From: UBA7396 sp964527685
Lineage (GTDB): Bacteria; Patescibacteriota; Gracilibacteria; BD1-5; UBA6164
Reading direction: 5' to 3'
DNA: 64,000 nt
Assembly (NCBI GenBank): GCA_964527685.1
Contig: CAZGOC010000003.1
Coordinates: 40,831-104,830, forward strand
The notes beneath the pieces were generated by a model. The model made no database searches and was not told where the DNA came from. It saw only the letters and a program-made list of their open reading frames with translations. The position numbers and the translations under genes are program-made. This document shows, piece after piece, positions 32,487 through 44,754 of this stretch; the first letter of the stretch is position 1; every line of letters begins with the position of its first letter.

Positions 32487-32509
32487 TGATTATAAAGATT
32501 TTATAATCA
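32487..32509. promoter_or_regulatory. Perfect palindrome before argS
   Basis: tgattataaa-gat-tttataatca is a perfect 10-bp inverted repeat 12 bases upstream of the argS ATG. It could be an operator or an mRNA hairpin near the start. There is no T-run after it, so it is not a simple terminator. Confidence 0.4.
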
Positions 32510-32520
32510 AATATTTTAAG

Positions 32521-34269
32521 ATGAATGAAATTAAAAATAAATTAAAAGAAGTTTTAAAAGAAGCTATTTTTACTCTTTATAAAATAAATTTAGATGAAAT
32601 AAAACTTGAAAATCCACCAAAAAAAGATTTTTGAGATTTTTGTTTTGCTCCATTTTTAATAACTAAAGAAATAAAATTATCACCAAATCAAATCTCAAAT
32701 GAATTAAAAGATTGTTTACAAAATAATGATATTTTTTTAGAAAATAATGTTAATTGACCATATTTAAACTTTAAATTAAGCTTTAATTTTTATAAAGAAA
32801 TTTTAAAAGATTATAGTATTAAAAGTATAAATATTTGAGCATGACAAACAATAGTTGTTGATTATATTTGAGCAAATATATGAAAACCTCTTCATATAGG
32901 GCATATGTGTACACCAAATCAATGACAAGTTAGTTGTAATTTGTTTAGATATTTATGATATGAAGTGATTTGAGATAGTCATTTGTGAGATTGGGGAATT
33001 ATTTTTTGAAAATTGATTTTAGCTTATACTCTTTGGGGAGAAGAAGAAAAATTAAAAAACAATGCTGTTAATCATTTATTTGAATTATATATAAAAATTA
33101 CAAAAGAAAGCGAAACTGACAATAGTTTAGAAGATAAGATTAGAGAAACATTTTTAAAATTATCTTCTTGAGAAAAAAAATATATAAAACTATGGCAAGA
33201 ATTTACAAGTTATAGTATTTTAGCTATGCAAAAAGAACTTGATAGATTAAATATAAAACCAACTTATCATATAGGAGAGAGTTTTTATGAATGATTAAAT
33301 TTGCCTAAAATGTGAAATTATCCAGATTTGAAATACTCTATGACAGATATAGTAAAAGAGCTTTTAGATCTAAAAATAGCACAAAAAAATGATGATAATT
33401 CTGTTTGAGTAAATTTTTTACAAAATACAAAAATTCCTAGTTGTATGCTTGCTAAAAGAGATGGGACTCATGGGTATTTAGCTTCAGATCTAGCTGCTAT
33501 AAAATATAGAGTTGATAGTTTTAAACCACAAAAAATTATTTATCATGTTGATATAAGGCAAGAACTTCATTTTAAACAAGCTTTTGAAATATCATCAAAT
33601 GCAAAATGGATAGAAAAAGAAAAATTAATTTTTGCTTGAAATTGATTTATATCACTAAAAACTTGAACTATGAGTTCAAGAACTTGAAATATAATTAGAT
33701 TAAAAGATTTGCTTGATGAAGCTGTTTCAAGAGCAAAACAAATAATTTTACAAAAAAATAATGATATTTGAGATAGTGATTTAAATGATATTTGAGAAAT
33801 TATTTGAATTTGATCTATAAAATATGAATATCTATCAAAATCAAGAAGTGTTGATATAGTTTTTGATTTTGATGAATTTATAACTTTTGAATGAAATAGC
33901 TTTCCTTATGTAGCTTATAGTTATGTTAGAGCTTTAAAGTTGATAGAAAAATCAGAAATTAATTTAGATATTATAAAAATTTTTCAAAATATAGTTTTAG
34001 ATAAAAAAGAACAATTAGATTTATTTAAAAATATAGTTTGATTAAATGAAACACTAATTTTAGTTTGAGAAAATATGTCATACCATAACTTAATTTCTTA
34101 TATATATAACTTAGCTAAAGACTTTTCTTTGTTTTATAATAACATAAATATATTACAAGAAAATGATGAAAATATGAAACTTACTAATTTAAAATTAATT
34201 TATTTATATAAAGAAGTTTTAAATATAGTATTTGAAATACTTGCTATAAAATTGCCAACTAAAATGTAA
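32521..34269 (+). CDS. argS: Arginyl-tRNA synthetase
   Basis: 582 residues. The class I HIGH motif is HIGH at 125-128 (GKPLHIGHM); GDSHLGDWGIIFGKLI is the ArgRS-specific segment; SSRTGN replaces KMSKS, as in most ArgRS (TMSSRTGN). The C-terminal DALR-type anticodon domain ends KLPTKM. An N-terminal Add-1 domain of about 110 residues is present. The stop codon abuts the GC-rich RNA on the other strand. ATG at 32521 follows the palindrome at 32487-32509. Confidence 0.95.
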
Positions 34270-34360
34270 AAAAAGACCCCCTGGAGCAAAGCTCGACAGG
34301 GGGAAACCCAAGCTTGGGTGGAACTAAGCCACTTATGTCAAGCCTGCGGAGAGGGTTAAA
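34270..34360 (-). ncRNA. Compact GC-rich structured RNA of unknown class
   Basis: About 90 bases with roughly half G+C stand out in DNA of about 22% G+C. On the - strand, P1 (aaccc / gggtt) encloses an internal loop, P2 (gcttg / caagc), a second internal loop, and P3 (gtgg / ccac) with a cttagtt loop. A second strong hairpin, ccccctg...caggggg containing gagc/gctc, is followed by a T7 run, which fits a Rho-independent end and favours the - strand. The end overlaps the argS stop. I do not recognise SRP, 6S, tmRNA, RNase P or a riboswitch class I know. On the + strand the same stems could act as a leader of the methylase gene at 34421. Confidence 0.6.
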
Positions 34361-34420
34361 ACAAATTTTATTTTTAATAAAATATCAAAACCTTGAATAT
34401 ATAATAAATATTTTTTTAAA

Positions 34421-35086
34421 ATGTCAATAGAAAATAATAAAAAAGTTAATTATAATGATTTTGCTTGAACTTTTTCTACATCAAGAGCTAATCTAAAATG
34501 GGAAGAAATAGATTATTTTTTAAATAATTATAAATCAAATATTGAAAATAAAAGTATTTTAGATGTGTGATGTTGAAGTGGGAGATTATTAAAAAGCTTA
34601 AATCAATTAAATAATATCAAATACTTTTGAGTTGATTCTTCAAGTGAGATGATTAAAGAGGCTAAAAAAGAGTTTTTAAATAATGATTTTTTTGTTTTAG
34701 ATATGGAAAAACTAGATTCTATAGAGAGTAGTTTTGATGTAGTTTTTTTTATTGCTTCTTTTCATCATTTGGATAATTTAGAAAAAAGAGAAGATATATT
34801 AAATAAATTAAAAAATATTTTAAAGCCTTGAAGTTATATTTTTATGACTAATTGGGCTTTAAATAGTGAAATAAATCAAAAAAAGTATTGTGATAGTATA
34901 ATAAAAGATTCAAAAAATAGTTTTGATTCACTTGATTATAATATAAAAATAGGAGAATTTTATAGATATTATCACTGTTTTTCATTAAATGAACTTGAGT
35001 TTTTGTTTAAAAAAACTTGATATGAAATTATTGAAAATAGATTATTTGATAATAATAAAAATATTATAAGTATAATAAAAAATTAA
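34421..35086 (+). CDS. Class I SAM methyltransferase, Trm9/ALKBH8-like
   Basis: 221 residues. The SAM site is ILDVGCGSGRLLKSL (Gly codons TGA). The acidic loop is FGVDSSSEMIKEAK. FHHLDNLEKREDILNKLKNILKPGS and MTNW resemble the Trm9/ALKBH8 tRNA wobble-uridine methylases (FHHF...eRR...L.pGG...vW). A tRNA substrate is therefore a fair guess but not proven; the alternative is a small-molecule methylase. It is 3 bases from the flavoprotein gene and probably shares its transcript. Confidence 0.7.
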
Positions 35087-35088
35087 AA

Positions 35089-36258
35089 ATGAAATATTAT
35101 GATATAATTATTGTATGATGATGAGCTGCAGGTTTATTTACTGCGATAAATTCACCTATAGATAAAACAAAGTTATTGCTTGAAAAATGACTTGATATGT
35201 GAGTAAAAGTTTTGCTTTCTGGATGAGAAAGAGCAAATTTAACAAATATTGATATAGTTCCTGAAAGAGATTATTTTTGACAAAATAAAAAGGCTTTAAT
35301 TTCAATGTTTAAAAAATTTAATCAATACGATACTATTTCTTATTTTTCTAATATGTGAGTTTCAATAGTTGAAGAAGATAGGGGAAGAATGATTTTAGAA
35401 AGTTGAGATAGTAAAGAATTACTTGCAATTTTAATAAAAAATGCTTTAAAAAACAAAACTATGTTAAAGTCAAATTCTCAAGTTGTTGAAGTAAAAAAAA
35501 CTTGAGAATTATTTGAAGTAAAAACACTTTCTTGAGATATTTTTTGTAGTGAAAAACTTGTTATAACAACTTGATGAAAAAGTTTTCCACAAGTTTGAAC
35601 CACTTGAGATTGATATCAAATGGCAAAAAATTTTTGACATACTATATTAGAACCACATAGAGGGCTTTCAGGATTAGTTACTATAATGAATTTAAGTGAA
35701 ATATCTTGAATTTCTACAAATTTAGAATTAAAAATATTTTCAAAAAAAAGTAAAAAAGAGATTTATAAAGAATTTTGACCACTTTTATTTACTCATTTTT
35801 GAATTTCAGGACCTATTATTTTTAATTGAGCTGTTGCTATTTGAGAGCATATTAATTCTTTAAATTTAGATGAGTTTATTTCATCACTTGATTTTAGTAA
35901 AATTCCAGAAAATGAAAGAAATGATTTTATACAAAGAAATTTTATAAAAGAAAATATTTATATAACTTTGGAGTTTGATTTAGAAAATACACCTAAAAAG
36001 TTAAAAAGTTTTTTTAATTTAAATTTAGATAACAATAAAATAGAACTATCTCTACAAGATTATAGATCGTGGAGAGAAGCAAAAGTAACTTGATGATGAG
36101 TTAAAATAGATGAGCTCACAAATAATTTAGAATCAAAGCTTGTAAAAAATCTATATTTTGCTTGAGAAATACTTGATATAACTTGAAAAACTTGATGATT
36201 TAATTTACAACTTTCTTGGACTACTTGATTTATTATTTGACAAAATATTTATGTATAA
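35089..36258 (+). CDS. HI0933-family flavoprotein (NAD(P)/FAD-dependent oxidoreductase)
   Basis: 389 residues. The Rossmann signature IIIVGGGAAGLFTAI opens the protein (GGG partly TGA). SGGERANLTN is the HI0933 signature, then TTGGKSFPQVGTTGDGY and LFTHFGISGP, and LYFAGEILDITGKTGGFNLQ near the C-terminus. The biochemical role of this family is poorly defined; FAD binding is sure. It is coupled to the UPF0489 gene by an 8-base overlap. Confidence 0.9.
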
Positions 36259-36982
36259 AAATAGTTTTTATATAGAAAAAAAACTTTGAAATAATGAATT
36301 ATCATTTGATTTAAGGCAAAATAAAAAGTTATTTGTGCCGAGTTTAATTGAAATTAATAATTTTTTAGAAATAAGTATTTGAGATGAAATAGTTTTTGAA
36401 GATTATGATTTTGATGGAAAATTAATTAGTGCTAAATGATTAAAAAATTTTTATAAATTTTATTGGAATAATATAGAAGTTTATTTATTTGATAATCATA
36501 ATCATGCATTTTATTTTTGGTATTTAGCAAAATATAATAATTTAATAAAAGAAAATAATTTATTGTTTCATATTGATGAACATTCTGATATGAGAATTCC
36601 TAAAGAAATTATTAAAAAATCTGATTTAGATGATATAAATAAAGTTTTTGATTACACAAATTTTTTATTAAATGTGTGAAATTATATAGTTCCTGCTATA
36701 GAAAATAATTTATTTAGTGAAGTAGTTCAAATAAGAGATACTAAAAGCTTACTTGACTATGATTTTAATAAAATATATTCAAATGATATAGTTTTAAACC
36801 TTGATTTAGATTTTTTTGAACCAAATTTAGATTTTATAGATTATGATTTAAAAAAGAAAGTTATTTTAGATATAGCAAAAAAATCTAAAATTATAACAAT
36901 AGCTACAAGCCCATTTTTTATAGATCAAAGTCTTGCATTAAATGTATTTTTTGATTTATTTAAAAAAGATAATCAACTTTAG
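36251..36982 (+). CDS. UPF0489-family protein (arginase-like fold)
   Basis: 243 residues. The family hallmarks are DNHNHAFYFW (about residue 79) and HIDEHSDMR (about residue 107), followed by LNLDLDFFEPNL, whose acidic residues line up with the metal ligands of the arginase/deacetylase fold. The fold suggests hydrolysis of a ureido or amide substrate, but no activity is known to me. The ATG overlaps the end of the flavoprotein gene, so translational coupling is likely. A 12-bp hairpin covers its end and the pheT stop. Confidence 0.75.
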
Positions 36983-36993
36983 TTGATTATCTT
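36966..36993. terminator. Hairpin between UPF0489 gene and pheT
   Basis: A perfect 12-bp inverted repeat (aagataatcaac / gttgattatctt) with loop ttta. The T-run is on the - strand, so it mainly ends pheT; the pheT TAA lies within the stem. Confidence 0.75.
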
Positions 36994-39356
36994 AAACTTC
37001 CACCTTTTTTTTCTACTCTTTTAATTATTTCTTGAATTAGATTTGTTTTTACATCATCTTTTATTGTAGATTCCATTGATTGGATAAATATTTTAAATGA
37101 CAAACTTCTTTTTCAAGGTAATTTTTCTTCATTTTCATAAATATCAAATAATTCTACATCTTGAATTAATTTTTTATCAGTTTGTAATATAGTTTGATAA
37201 ATATCTCTTCCATTTATACCTTTATCAACAACAATTGATAAATCAAAATTATTTTCTTGATAAATAGATAAATCTTTTGAAACAGTTTTATTATAAGCTC
37301 AAGAAAGTAGTTTTTCTGCATCTATTTCAAAAAATCAAACCCTATCTTCTATATCAAATCTTTTTGATATGCTTGGATGAATTTCTCAAATAATTCAAAT
37401 TTCTTTTCATCTTAAAATAATTTTTGCAACTCTTCAATTATGAGCAAATTCTATATTTTTATCACATTTTTCAAAATAAAAGTTATCTACAAAAATAGTT
37501 TTGAAAAAATCACTTAAAATATTTTGTAAATCATAATAAACTATATCTTTTTTTGAAGTCATAACTCAAGAAAGCATATATTTTTCAACTATATCATTTT
37601 CTTTTTTGTAAAATACTTTTTCAATTTCAAATAATTTTATTGAATTAAAAGTTTTAATATTATCTTGTAATCATTTCATCAAATTTGGTATCAAACTTCA
37701 TCTTAAATGAGTAGCATCAAGACTTAAATAATTTTTTAAATCAACTAAATTAGAAGTATTTTGATTTAATTTTTGCATTAATTCATCATTTACAAAAGAA
37801 TAATTAAATACATCAAAAAATCATTTATGAGCAAAAAAATTTTTTGAATCATTTTTTAAATTGTAAATAGATTCTTGAATTACAGCTCATAAATTAATTC
37901 TTGGAATTGTTTTAGTTATTTTATCATACCCCATAATTCTTGCTATTTCTTCAGCAATATCTGCTTTATTTGTTAGCTCTTTTCTCCAAAATGGGATTTC
38001 TAAATTATCTCAAACTATATTTATTCAAAGATTTTTTAGTATTTCAATTATTTCTTCTTTTTTATAATTAGTTCAAAGTAAATTATTATAAAACTCAATA
38101 TCTAATTTTTGAGTTATTTTTTCTTGTTTTACAATATATGAATCAAAATATCAATCAAGACTTAAATTTTTAAAATTATTTTGTAATTCTTTTAGTATCA
38201 AACTTGTAGCATAATGACAAGTTTCTGGCATAATATCTTTTTCAAAAACATTTAAAGCATCAGTTCTAAGTCAAAGATTTTTTCAAGTTATTCTTAATAT
38301 TGCTTGATCAAAATGAGCTGTTTCAATTAAAATATTTTTTGTGTCTTTTGATACAGCACTTGATTTTCATCAAATAATTCATCATAAAGCAAGTATTTTT
38401 TCTTGGTCTGCTATAACTATATCGTTTGAAGTTAAATTATAAGTTTTATCATCTAAAGCTTCTAAAATTTCTCAAGTTTTTGCAAATCTTACTTCAATTT
38501 TTCAATTTATTTTATCTCTATCAAAAATATGAGCTGGTTGACCGTAAAAATAAAGAGAATAATTTGATAAATCAATTAATAGTCATTTTACTGAGTGTCA
38601 AGCACTTTCTATAATAGTTTTTATATCTTGATTTGAAGTTATATTTTCTACATTTGATACAGAAAGTAGGGAATATCTTTTTACTTTTGATGGAATTTTA
38701 TTTTCTACATCTATAGTTTTTAGTTTAGAAAAATCAATATTTTCATAACTTAAATCAATATTTTTTCAATTAATTGTTGCTATTTCTCTTAAAACTCACA
38801 TATAAGAAAACATATCTGGTCTATGATTTATAGCTTTATTGTCAATAACTAAAATTTCATCATCTTTATTTAAAGCTTTTGATAACAAAGTTCAAGCATC
38901 ATCTTTTAAAAATGATAAATCTAAAATATTTTTAGGTCATTTTTGAGGAAATTGTTCTTTTAATCAAATTTCTTCTGAAGCACAAATCATTCAATTACTT
39001 TCAACTCATCTTAGACTTGTTTTTTTAAGCTCTATAAGTTCTCATTCTCAATGCCAAAGTACTTTAGATCAAGGTTTTGCAACAACTACTTTTTGTCAAG
39101 CCTCTAAATTATCTCATCAACAAACTATTTGAGATAATTCACTCTCTCAAATATCAACTTGACAAACAGATAAACTATCAGCATCAGGATGCTTTGAAAT
39201 CTCTTTAATTACTCAAATAACTATATTTTCAAATGATTTTTTTTCAGATAAAATTTCCTCAACCTCTGCAGTATGCATAATTAGGTCTTGAGATACTTTT
39301 TGAGCACTTTCAATATATGGAAGATATTTTTTTAGGATTTTATATGAAACTTTCAT
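36987..39356 (-). CDS. pheT: Phenylalanyl-tRNA synthetase beta subunit
   Basis: 789 residues, the full bacterial length. The domains in order: a tRNA-binding (EMAP-like) domain (40-150, KHPDADSLSVCQVDIG and MICASEEIGL), B3/B4 editing region (AINHRPDMFSYMGVLREIA, RPDMFS), the B5 domain, the catalytic-core-like module (RLKEKAIT-type GTNYK to LGAVIQES), and an FDX-ACB C-terminus (SIYQENNFDLSIVVDKG). It partners with PheS, which is not in the window. No leader peptide with Phe codons is visible directly upstream; the surface-protein gene ends 51 bases before it. Confidence 0.95.
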
Positions 39357-39407
39357 TTTTTATTTTTAAAATTATGTATTAAATCTGCTTAATAATAGAA
39401 AAAAAGT

Positions 39408-40298
39408 TTATTTTTTCAAATTAATTTTTATTTTTTTGTTATAAAAATAATAACTTGTTATACTAATTATTTTTATAATTATTAAAAAAGTAATTATAAA
39501 ATAAATATTAATCTTTTTTTCTTCTTTTATTGAATTTTGGGATGATGATACAATGTTTTGAGATAAATTAAACTCTTTTGTTTCTTCTTTTGATATTTTT
39601 CAAGAGTTAGATAATATTTCTCAAGAATTAATATTTATTATATTTTTATTATTTTCCTCTATATTATTGCTTAAAATCTCTCAAGAATTTACTTCTAAAT
39701 TACTTCAAGTTTCAGCTAAAAAATCTTCTTTTTCTTCTATAATTTCTTTAGGTTTTATTTTATATATATTGCTTTTTAATAATTTTTTATCAGGAGAATA
39801 TAAATTTACTTTAGTATTGTTATTTAATTTATAATCTATGTTATAATAAGTGTTTGGTTCTAGGAAAGTATTTTTTTTAATTTCATATAAGAAATTATCA
39901 CTTTCAATTATCCAATATCATATATTTTGAATTTCATTTGAATTATTTTTTATTTTAATAATTCAACTTTCTAAATCTAAATTTATATTGTTGTTATAAT
40001 TTATTTTATAGTTTGAGGTTTTTATTTTTGTATCTTGAAAGTCTTTATTTGTAGCAAAAAAATTTATTTCAGTATCTTTTTTTATCAAAATTGGAGCTTT
40101 GTATTCTAAAATATTTTCTATTTGTCCTAATCAGTCTAAATAATAAAATATTTTAGATTCACTTTCATTTGAATTTAAAAATATTTCTAATACTTTATTA
40201 TACTCTCAAGAAGGTATATTTGATTTGACATCTAATTCAGCAAAGGAAGTATTTACAAGTATTATAAAAAGATATAATAAATATAGTAATTTTTTCAT
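39408..40298 (-). CDS. Surface protein with CHB_HEX_C_1-like domain and C-terminal membrane anchor
   Basis: 296 residues. A signal peptide (MKKLLYLLYLFIILVNTSFA) is followed by a domain with IFYYLDG...YKAPILIKKDTEINFFATNK, which fits the chitobiase C-terminal (beta-hexosaminidase) repeat pattern YTxDG...P..Y..PI...T..A. A Lys/Glu-rich linker contains two copies of NSGEILSN. A membrane helix near the C-terminus (IYFIITFLIIIKIISITSYYF) and a basic tail follow, like a sortase-type stop-transfer anchor but without LPxTG. A surface role is likely; the ligand is unknown. Confidence 0.65.
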
Positions 40299-40382
40299 TT
40301 TTGTTTGATTAGTTTTATTTTTTAAATATATTACACAAGTGTTTAAAAAAAACAAATTTTAAAATATAATTTTATAAAGTAA

Positions 40383-41057
40383 ATGTGATTTAGTAATTTT
40401 AAATTAACAAAAAAAGAAAAAATAACAAAAGATGTGTTTGAACTAGTTTTTGAATCAGAAGTAGATTTTGAAATAACTCCAGGGCAATTTATCACTTTTA
40501 TGCTACCTAAAAGTAAATTATGAAGGTCATACTCAGTTTTAAATAAAGATATTAATTGAGTTTCTTTTTTAATAAAAAGATTAGAGGACGGAAGATGATG
40601 AAGTAAGGAAATTTGTGATTTAAATGAGTGAGAAGTTATAAAATGAATTTGACCAGCTTGAAAATTTGTTGATTCAAAAAAAGATGTAAATAAGCTTTAT
40701 ATTGCAACTTGAACTTGAGTTGTACCTTTATTTTTTATGATATGAGATTTACTTAAAAAATGATTTAAAAAAAATATAAAACTTGTTTTATGAAATAGAA
40801 CTTTAAATGATTTGTATTATATAGACAAACTAAAAGATTTTAAAAAAGAATACAAAAACTTTGATTTTGAGATTTTTTTAAGTAGGGAAGATAACACTAT
40901 ATACAATTTTTGATATGTAAAAGATTATGTTAAAGATAATTGTTTAAATTATGATGAATTTTATATTTGTTGAAATCCAAATATGATAGATGAAGTTATT
41001 GAAATTTTGGTAAATTCAAATATCTCTAAAGAAAATATATTTGAAGAAAAATATTAA
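40383..41057 (+). CDS. Ferredoxin/flavodoxin-NADP reductase-like protein
   Basis: 224 residues. The FAD motif RSYSVLN (about 48-54) and the NAD(P) motif ATGTGVVPL (about residue 108) are present, with YICGNPNMIDEVIEIL near the C-terminus. This is the two-domain FNR fold without a 2Fe-2S domain. The partner is unknown: it could serve ferredoxin, or a dioxygenase or hydrogenase-like reductase. The start is ATG-TGA (Met-Gly) at 40383. It lies 11 bases before mnmA. Confidence 0.85.
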
Positions 41058-41068
41058 TTTATTAAAAA

Positions 41069-42115
41069 ATGAAAAAAATATTAGTTTGATTGTCTTGATG
41101 AGTAGATTCAGCAGTTAGTGCTTATTTGTTAAAAAAAAAGTGATATGATGTTACTGCTTGATTTATGATAAATTATCTAGCCCCAGCTTGAGAATATTGC
41201 CCAACTTTGGAGGATATAGAAATAGCAAAAGAGGTAGCAGCTTTTTTAGATATACCATTTTTTACATTTAATTATATAAAAGAATACGAAGAAAAAGTTT
41301 TAAATTATATGTATGAATGATATAAAAAGTGAATTACTCCAAATCCTGACATAATGTGTAATACTGAAATAAAATTTAAAGTATTTTTAGATGAAGCTTT
41401 AGAACATTGATTTGATGGAATAGCAACTTGACATTATGCACAAATTGAAAAAGAAAATGATTTATTTTTATTAAAAAAATGAATTGATGAAAATAAAGAC
41501 CAGTCTTATTTTTTATCATGATTAAATCAAAAACAATTATCAAAATCAATTTTTCCAATATGACATTTAAAAAAAGAAGATGTTAGAAAAATAGCAATTG
41601 AAGCCTGACTTCCAAATGCTTTAAGAAAAGATAGTCAATGAATTTGCTTTGTTTGAAAAGTTGATTTATCAAAATTTTTAGAAAAAAAAATAGCTCATAA
41701 AGAGTGAGATATTGTAAACACATCTTGAAAAATTCTTTGAAAACATAATTGAGTCTTTTATTATACTATTTGACAAAGAAAATGACTTGATTTATGATGA
41801 TTAAAAGAACCTGTTTTTGTAATAAAAAAAGATATTTTAAAAAATATTTTAGTTGTTTGAACTTCAAGTGACGAAAAACTTTTTAGTAATAGTTTGGAAT
41901 TATCTATTTTAGAAAATCCTAAAAATATATCTTTCCCATATAGTTGATATGCTAAAATAAGATATAGACAACAAGATCAAAAATGTGTTATAAATAAAAT
42001 TTGAGATAAATATGTAGTAGAATTTGAATCTTCACAAAGAGCTATTGCAAATTGACAAATATGTGCTATTTATGATGAAAAATGAATTTTAATTTTAAGT
42101 TGAGTTATTTTATAG
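41069..42115 (+). CDS. mnmA: tRNA 2-thiouridylase MnmA
   Basis: 348 residues. The PP-loop is LSGGVDSAVSAYL (residues 8-20). The catalytic pair is Cys97 in MCNTEIKF and Cys193 in GICFVGKV; RKDSQGICF and YTIGQRKGL are the MnmA markers. Thiolates U34 of Lys, Glu and Gln tRNAs, using persulphide sulphur. The first two Gly in SGGVDS are both TGA. Confidence 0.96.
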
Positions 42116-42210
42116 TTTTTTTGTTTTTTAAAGCTTAAATTTAACTTTTTTTTGACAATATAAAAAAAAAATCTATTATCTATGAAAATTTATTTAATTA
42201 ATATATTTTA

Positions 42211-44733
42211 ATGGCTGATAAAAAAATAGTAGACGATTATTATTCTCAATCAAATGATTCTTGAAATCAAGATGAATCAAATATCAAAAAAAAATGAATT
42301 ATAAGATGAAAAATAAAACCTAAAAAACAAGAAGTTTTAGAGGATGTTTCTAGTGAAAAGACTATAAATCAAGAAAATATTACTTTAAAAAAAGAAGAAA
42401 AATTTGTTAAAAATAAAGAAAAAACATTTCAAAATCCAATATCTTTTGACCAACCAAAACCAAAAAAAAAATTTGTTTCAAAAAATGAAAATAAAGATAA
42501 TAAAAAAGAAAATAATTCTTCACAAAAAGATTTTACAAAAAAACCAAACAATTTTAAAAAAGATTTTATTTCAAAAGGTGAAAATTCTTTTAAAAATGAA
42601 GAAAAACCATTTAAATCCCCAATGACTTTTGATTCTCAAAAGCCTAAAAAAGATTTTGTTTTAAAAGATGAAAATAAGGATAATAAACAAGAAAATAATT
42701 TTATTACTAAAAACTCTTGAGAAAAACTAAATAATTTTAAAAAAGACTTTAGTAAACCAAATTTTTCAAAACCAGTAAAAAAATGATTTGAAAAAAGTGG
42801 AGAAGAACAAAAAAAAGTTTTTAAAAAAGATAAAAGTTTTAAACATCAAAAAAAGTTTTTAGAGGAACAAGAAGAAGATACTTCATTTTCAAGAGCAACA
42901 AAAATAAAACCTCAAAAAAAACAAGAAAAAAATATTGAAGATATAGTTCAAAACCTTACAAACAGAACTTGAGAAACTGTAATTATTCCAGAAATATTGT
43001 CAGTAAAAGAATTATCAGAAAAACTTTGAGTTCCAATGATGAAACTATTAACTGAATTTTTGAAAAATTGAATGAAAGTAAATATAAATTCAAAAATTGA
43101 TTATGAAACAGCTTTAATTGTTTGAGAAGCATTTGATATAAAAGTCCAAAAAGATATTTCTTCTTGATTTGGTATAGAAGAAGTATTATCTTGAGATATT
43201 ACAACTTTATTACATGAAGATGATGCAACTTTACTTAAAAAAAGAGCTCCTGTAATAAGTATAATGTGACATGTAGATCATTGAAAAACATCATTACTCG
43301 ATTATTTAAGAAAAACAAAATTAGCAGATAAAGAGGCTTGATGAATAACTCAAAAAATTTGAGCATATCAAGTTAATTATAGCTGAGAAAAAATAACATT
43401 TTTAGATACTCCATGACATGAAGCTTTTACTATAATGAGAGCTAGATGAGCAAAATCAACAGATATTGCAATTTTAGTTGTAGCAGCTGATGAGTGAGTA
43501 AAGCCTCAAACTATTGAAAGTATAAATCATGCAAGAGAAGCTTGATTAAAAATAGTTGTAGCTATTACAAAAATAGATAAGGAGTGAGCTAATTTAGATA
43601 ATGTAAAATCATGATTATCAGCAAATTGATTATTATCAGAAGATTGGGGATGAGATATACCTATGATTTGAGTTTCATCTAAAACTTGACAATGAATAGA
43701 TAATTTACTTGAAATTATCTTACTTGTAGCAGAAATGGAAGATTTTAAAGCAAACCCAGATAGATTTGCTGTTTGAACTGTTTTAGAATCATATTTAGAT
43801 ACAAAAATGTGACCAGTATCTACTTTACTTATAAATACTTGAACTTTAAATAAATGAGATTCAATAGTTTGTAAATGAAGTTATTGAAAAGTAAAAGTTT
43901 TAAAAAGTGATTTAGGTAAAAATATTGATAAGGCTTGACCTTCAACACCAGTTTTGGTTGTTTGACTTGATAGTGTTTGTGAATGATGAGATATAGTTCA
44001 AGTAGTTTTAGATATAGAAAAAGCAAGAACTAAAGCACTAGAATATAAAGAATTAATGGCTTCAAAAAAGTCATTATCAAATTCGTCAATCGATATGATA
44101 ATGTGAAAAATTAAATCTTGAAGTTTAAAACAATTAAAAATAGTTTTAAAAGCAGACACAAACTGAAGCTTAGAAGCAATAAAACAAACATTATTAAAAC
44201 TTTCAACAGAAGATGTAAAAGTTACTATAATACATACTTGAGTTTGAAGTATAACTCAATGAGATGCTTTAATGTGTAGTTGAAGCAGTGCAATACTTGT
44301 TTGATATAATGTAGAAGTTTTAGGAAATGCTAAAAATATTATAGAAGATACAAAAGTAGAATATATTTCTTCAAAAGTTATTTATCATATAAGTGAAAAA
44401 ATAGAAAAAATAGTTAATTGAATGTTTGACATAACTACAAAAGAAGTTATAATATGAAATGCAGAAGTTGGGGGAATATTTTATGAGGGAGAATGATTTA
44501 TGATTTTATGATTAAAATTAAAAATTGATTCAAAAATTGAAAATAAGACAAAAGTTAAAATTATTAGAGGAGATAAGTATTTATGAGAATGAAGTATTGA
44601 AAATTTAAAATCTTGAATTATAGATGTAAATGATATTGAATGACCAACTGAATGCTGAATTAAATTAAAAACAGATATTAAATTAGAATTAAAAGATAAT
44701 TTAGAAATTTTTAAACTAGAAGCAAGAAAGTAA
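42211..44733 (+). CDS. infB: Translation initiation factor IF-2, with a TKID G4 motif
   Basis: 840 residues. A Lys/Asn-rich linker fills residues 1-245 with imperfect repeats (PKKKFVSKNENKDNKKEN and PKKDFVLKDENKDNK). The G domain has GHVDHGKT at 353-360, DTPGHEAF, and a G4 motif of TKID at 453-456 where most IF-2 have NKID or NKMD. Domains II-IV follow, ending KLKTDIKLELKDNLEIFKLEARK. It places fMet-tRNA on the 30S. The Gly after DH (G358) is TGA. A small cNMP-binding gene follows by 21 bases. Confidence 0.96.
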
Positions 44734-44754
44734 TTTATTTTTTAAATATATATT

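Noticed and set aside
34270..34360. SRP RNA, 6S RNA or tmRNA
   Set aside because: I could not place the SRP domain IV core (GGAA-type loop with the AGCAG side), the 6S bubble, or the tmRNA tRNA-like ends; the length (about 90 nt) also argues against 6S and tmRNA.
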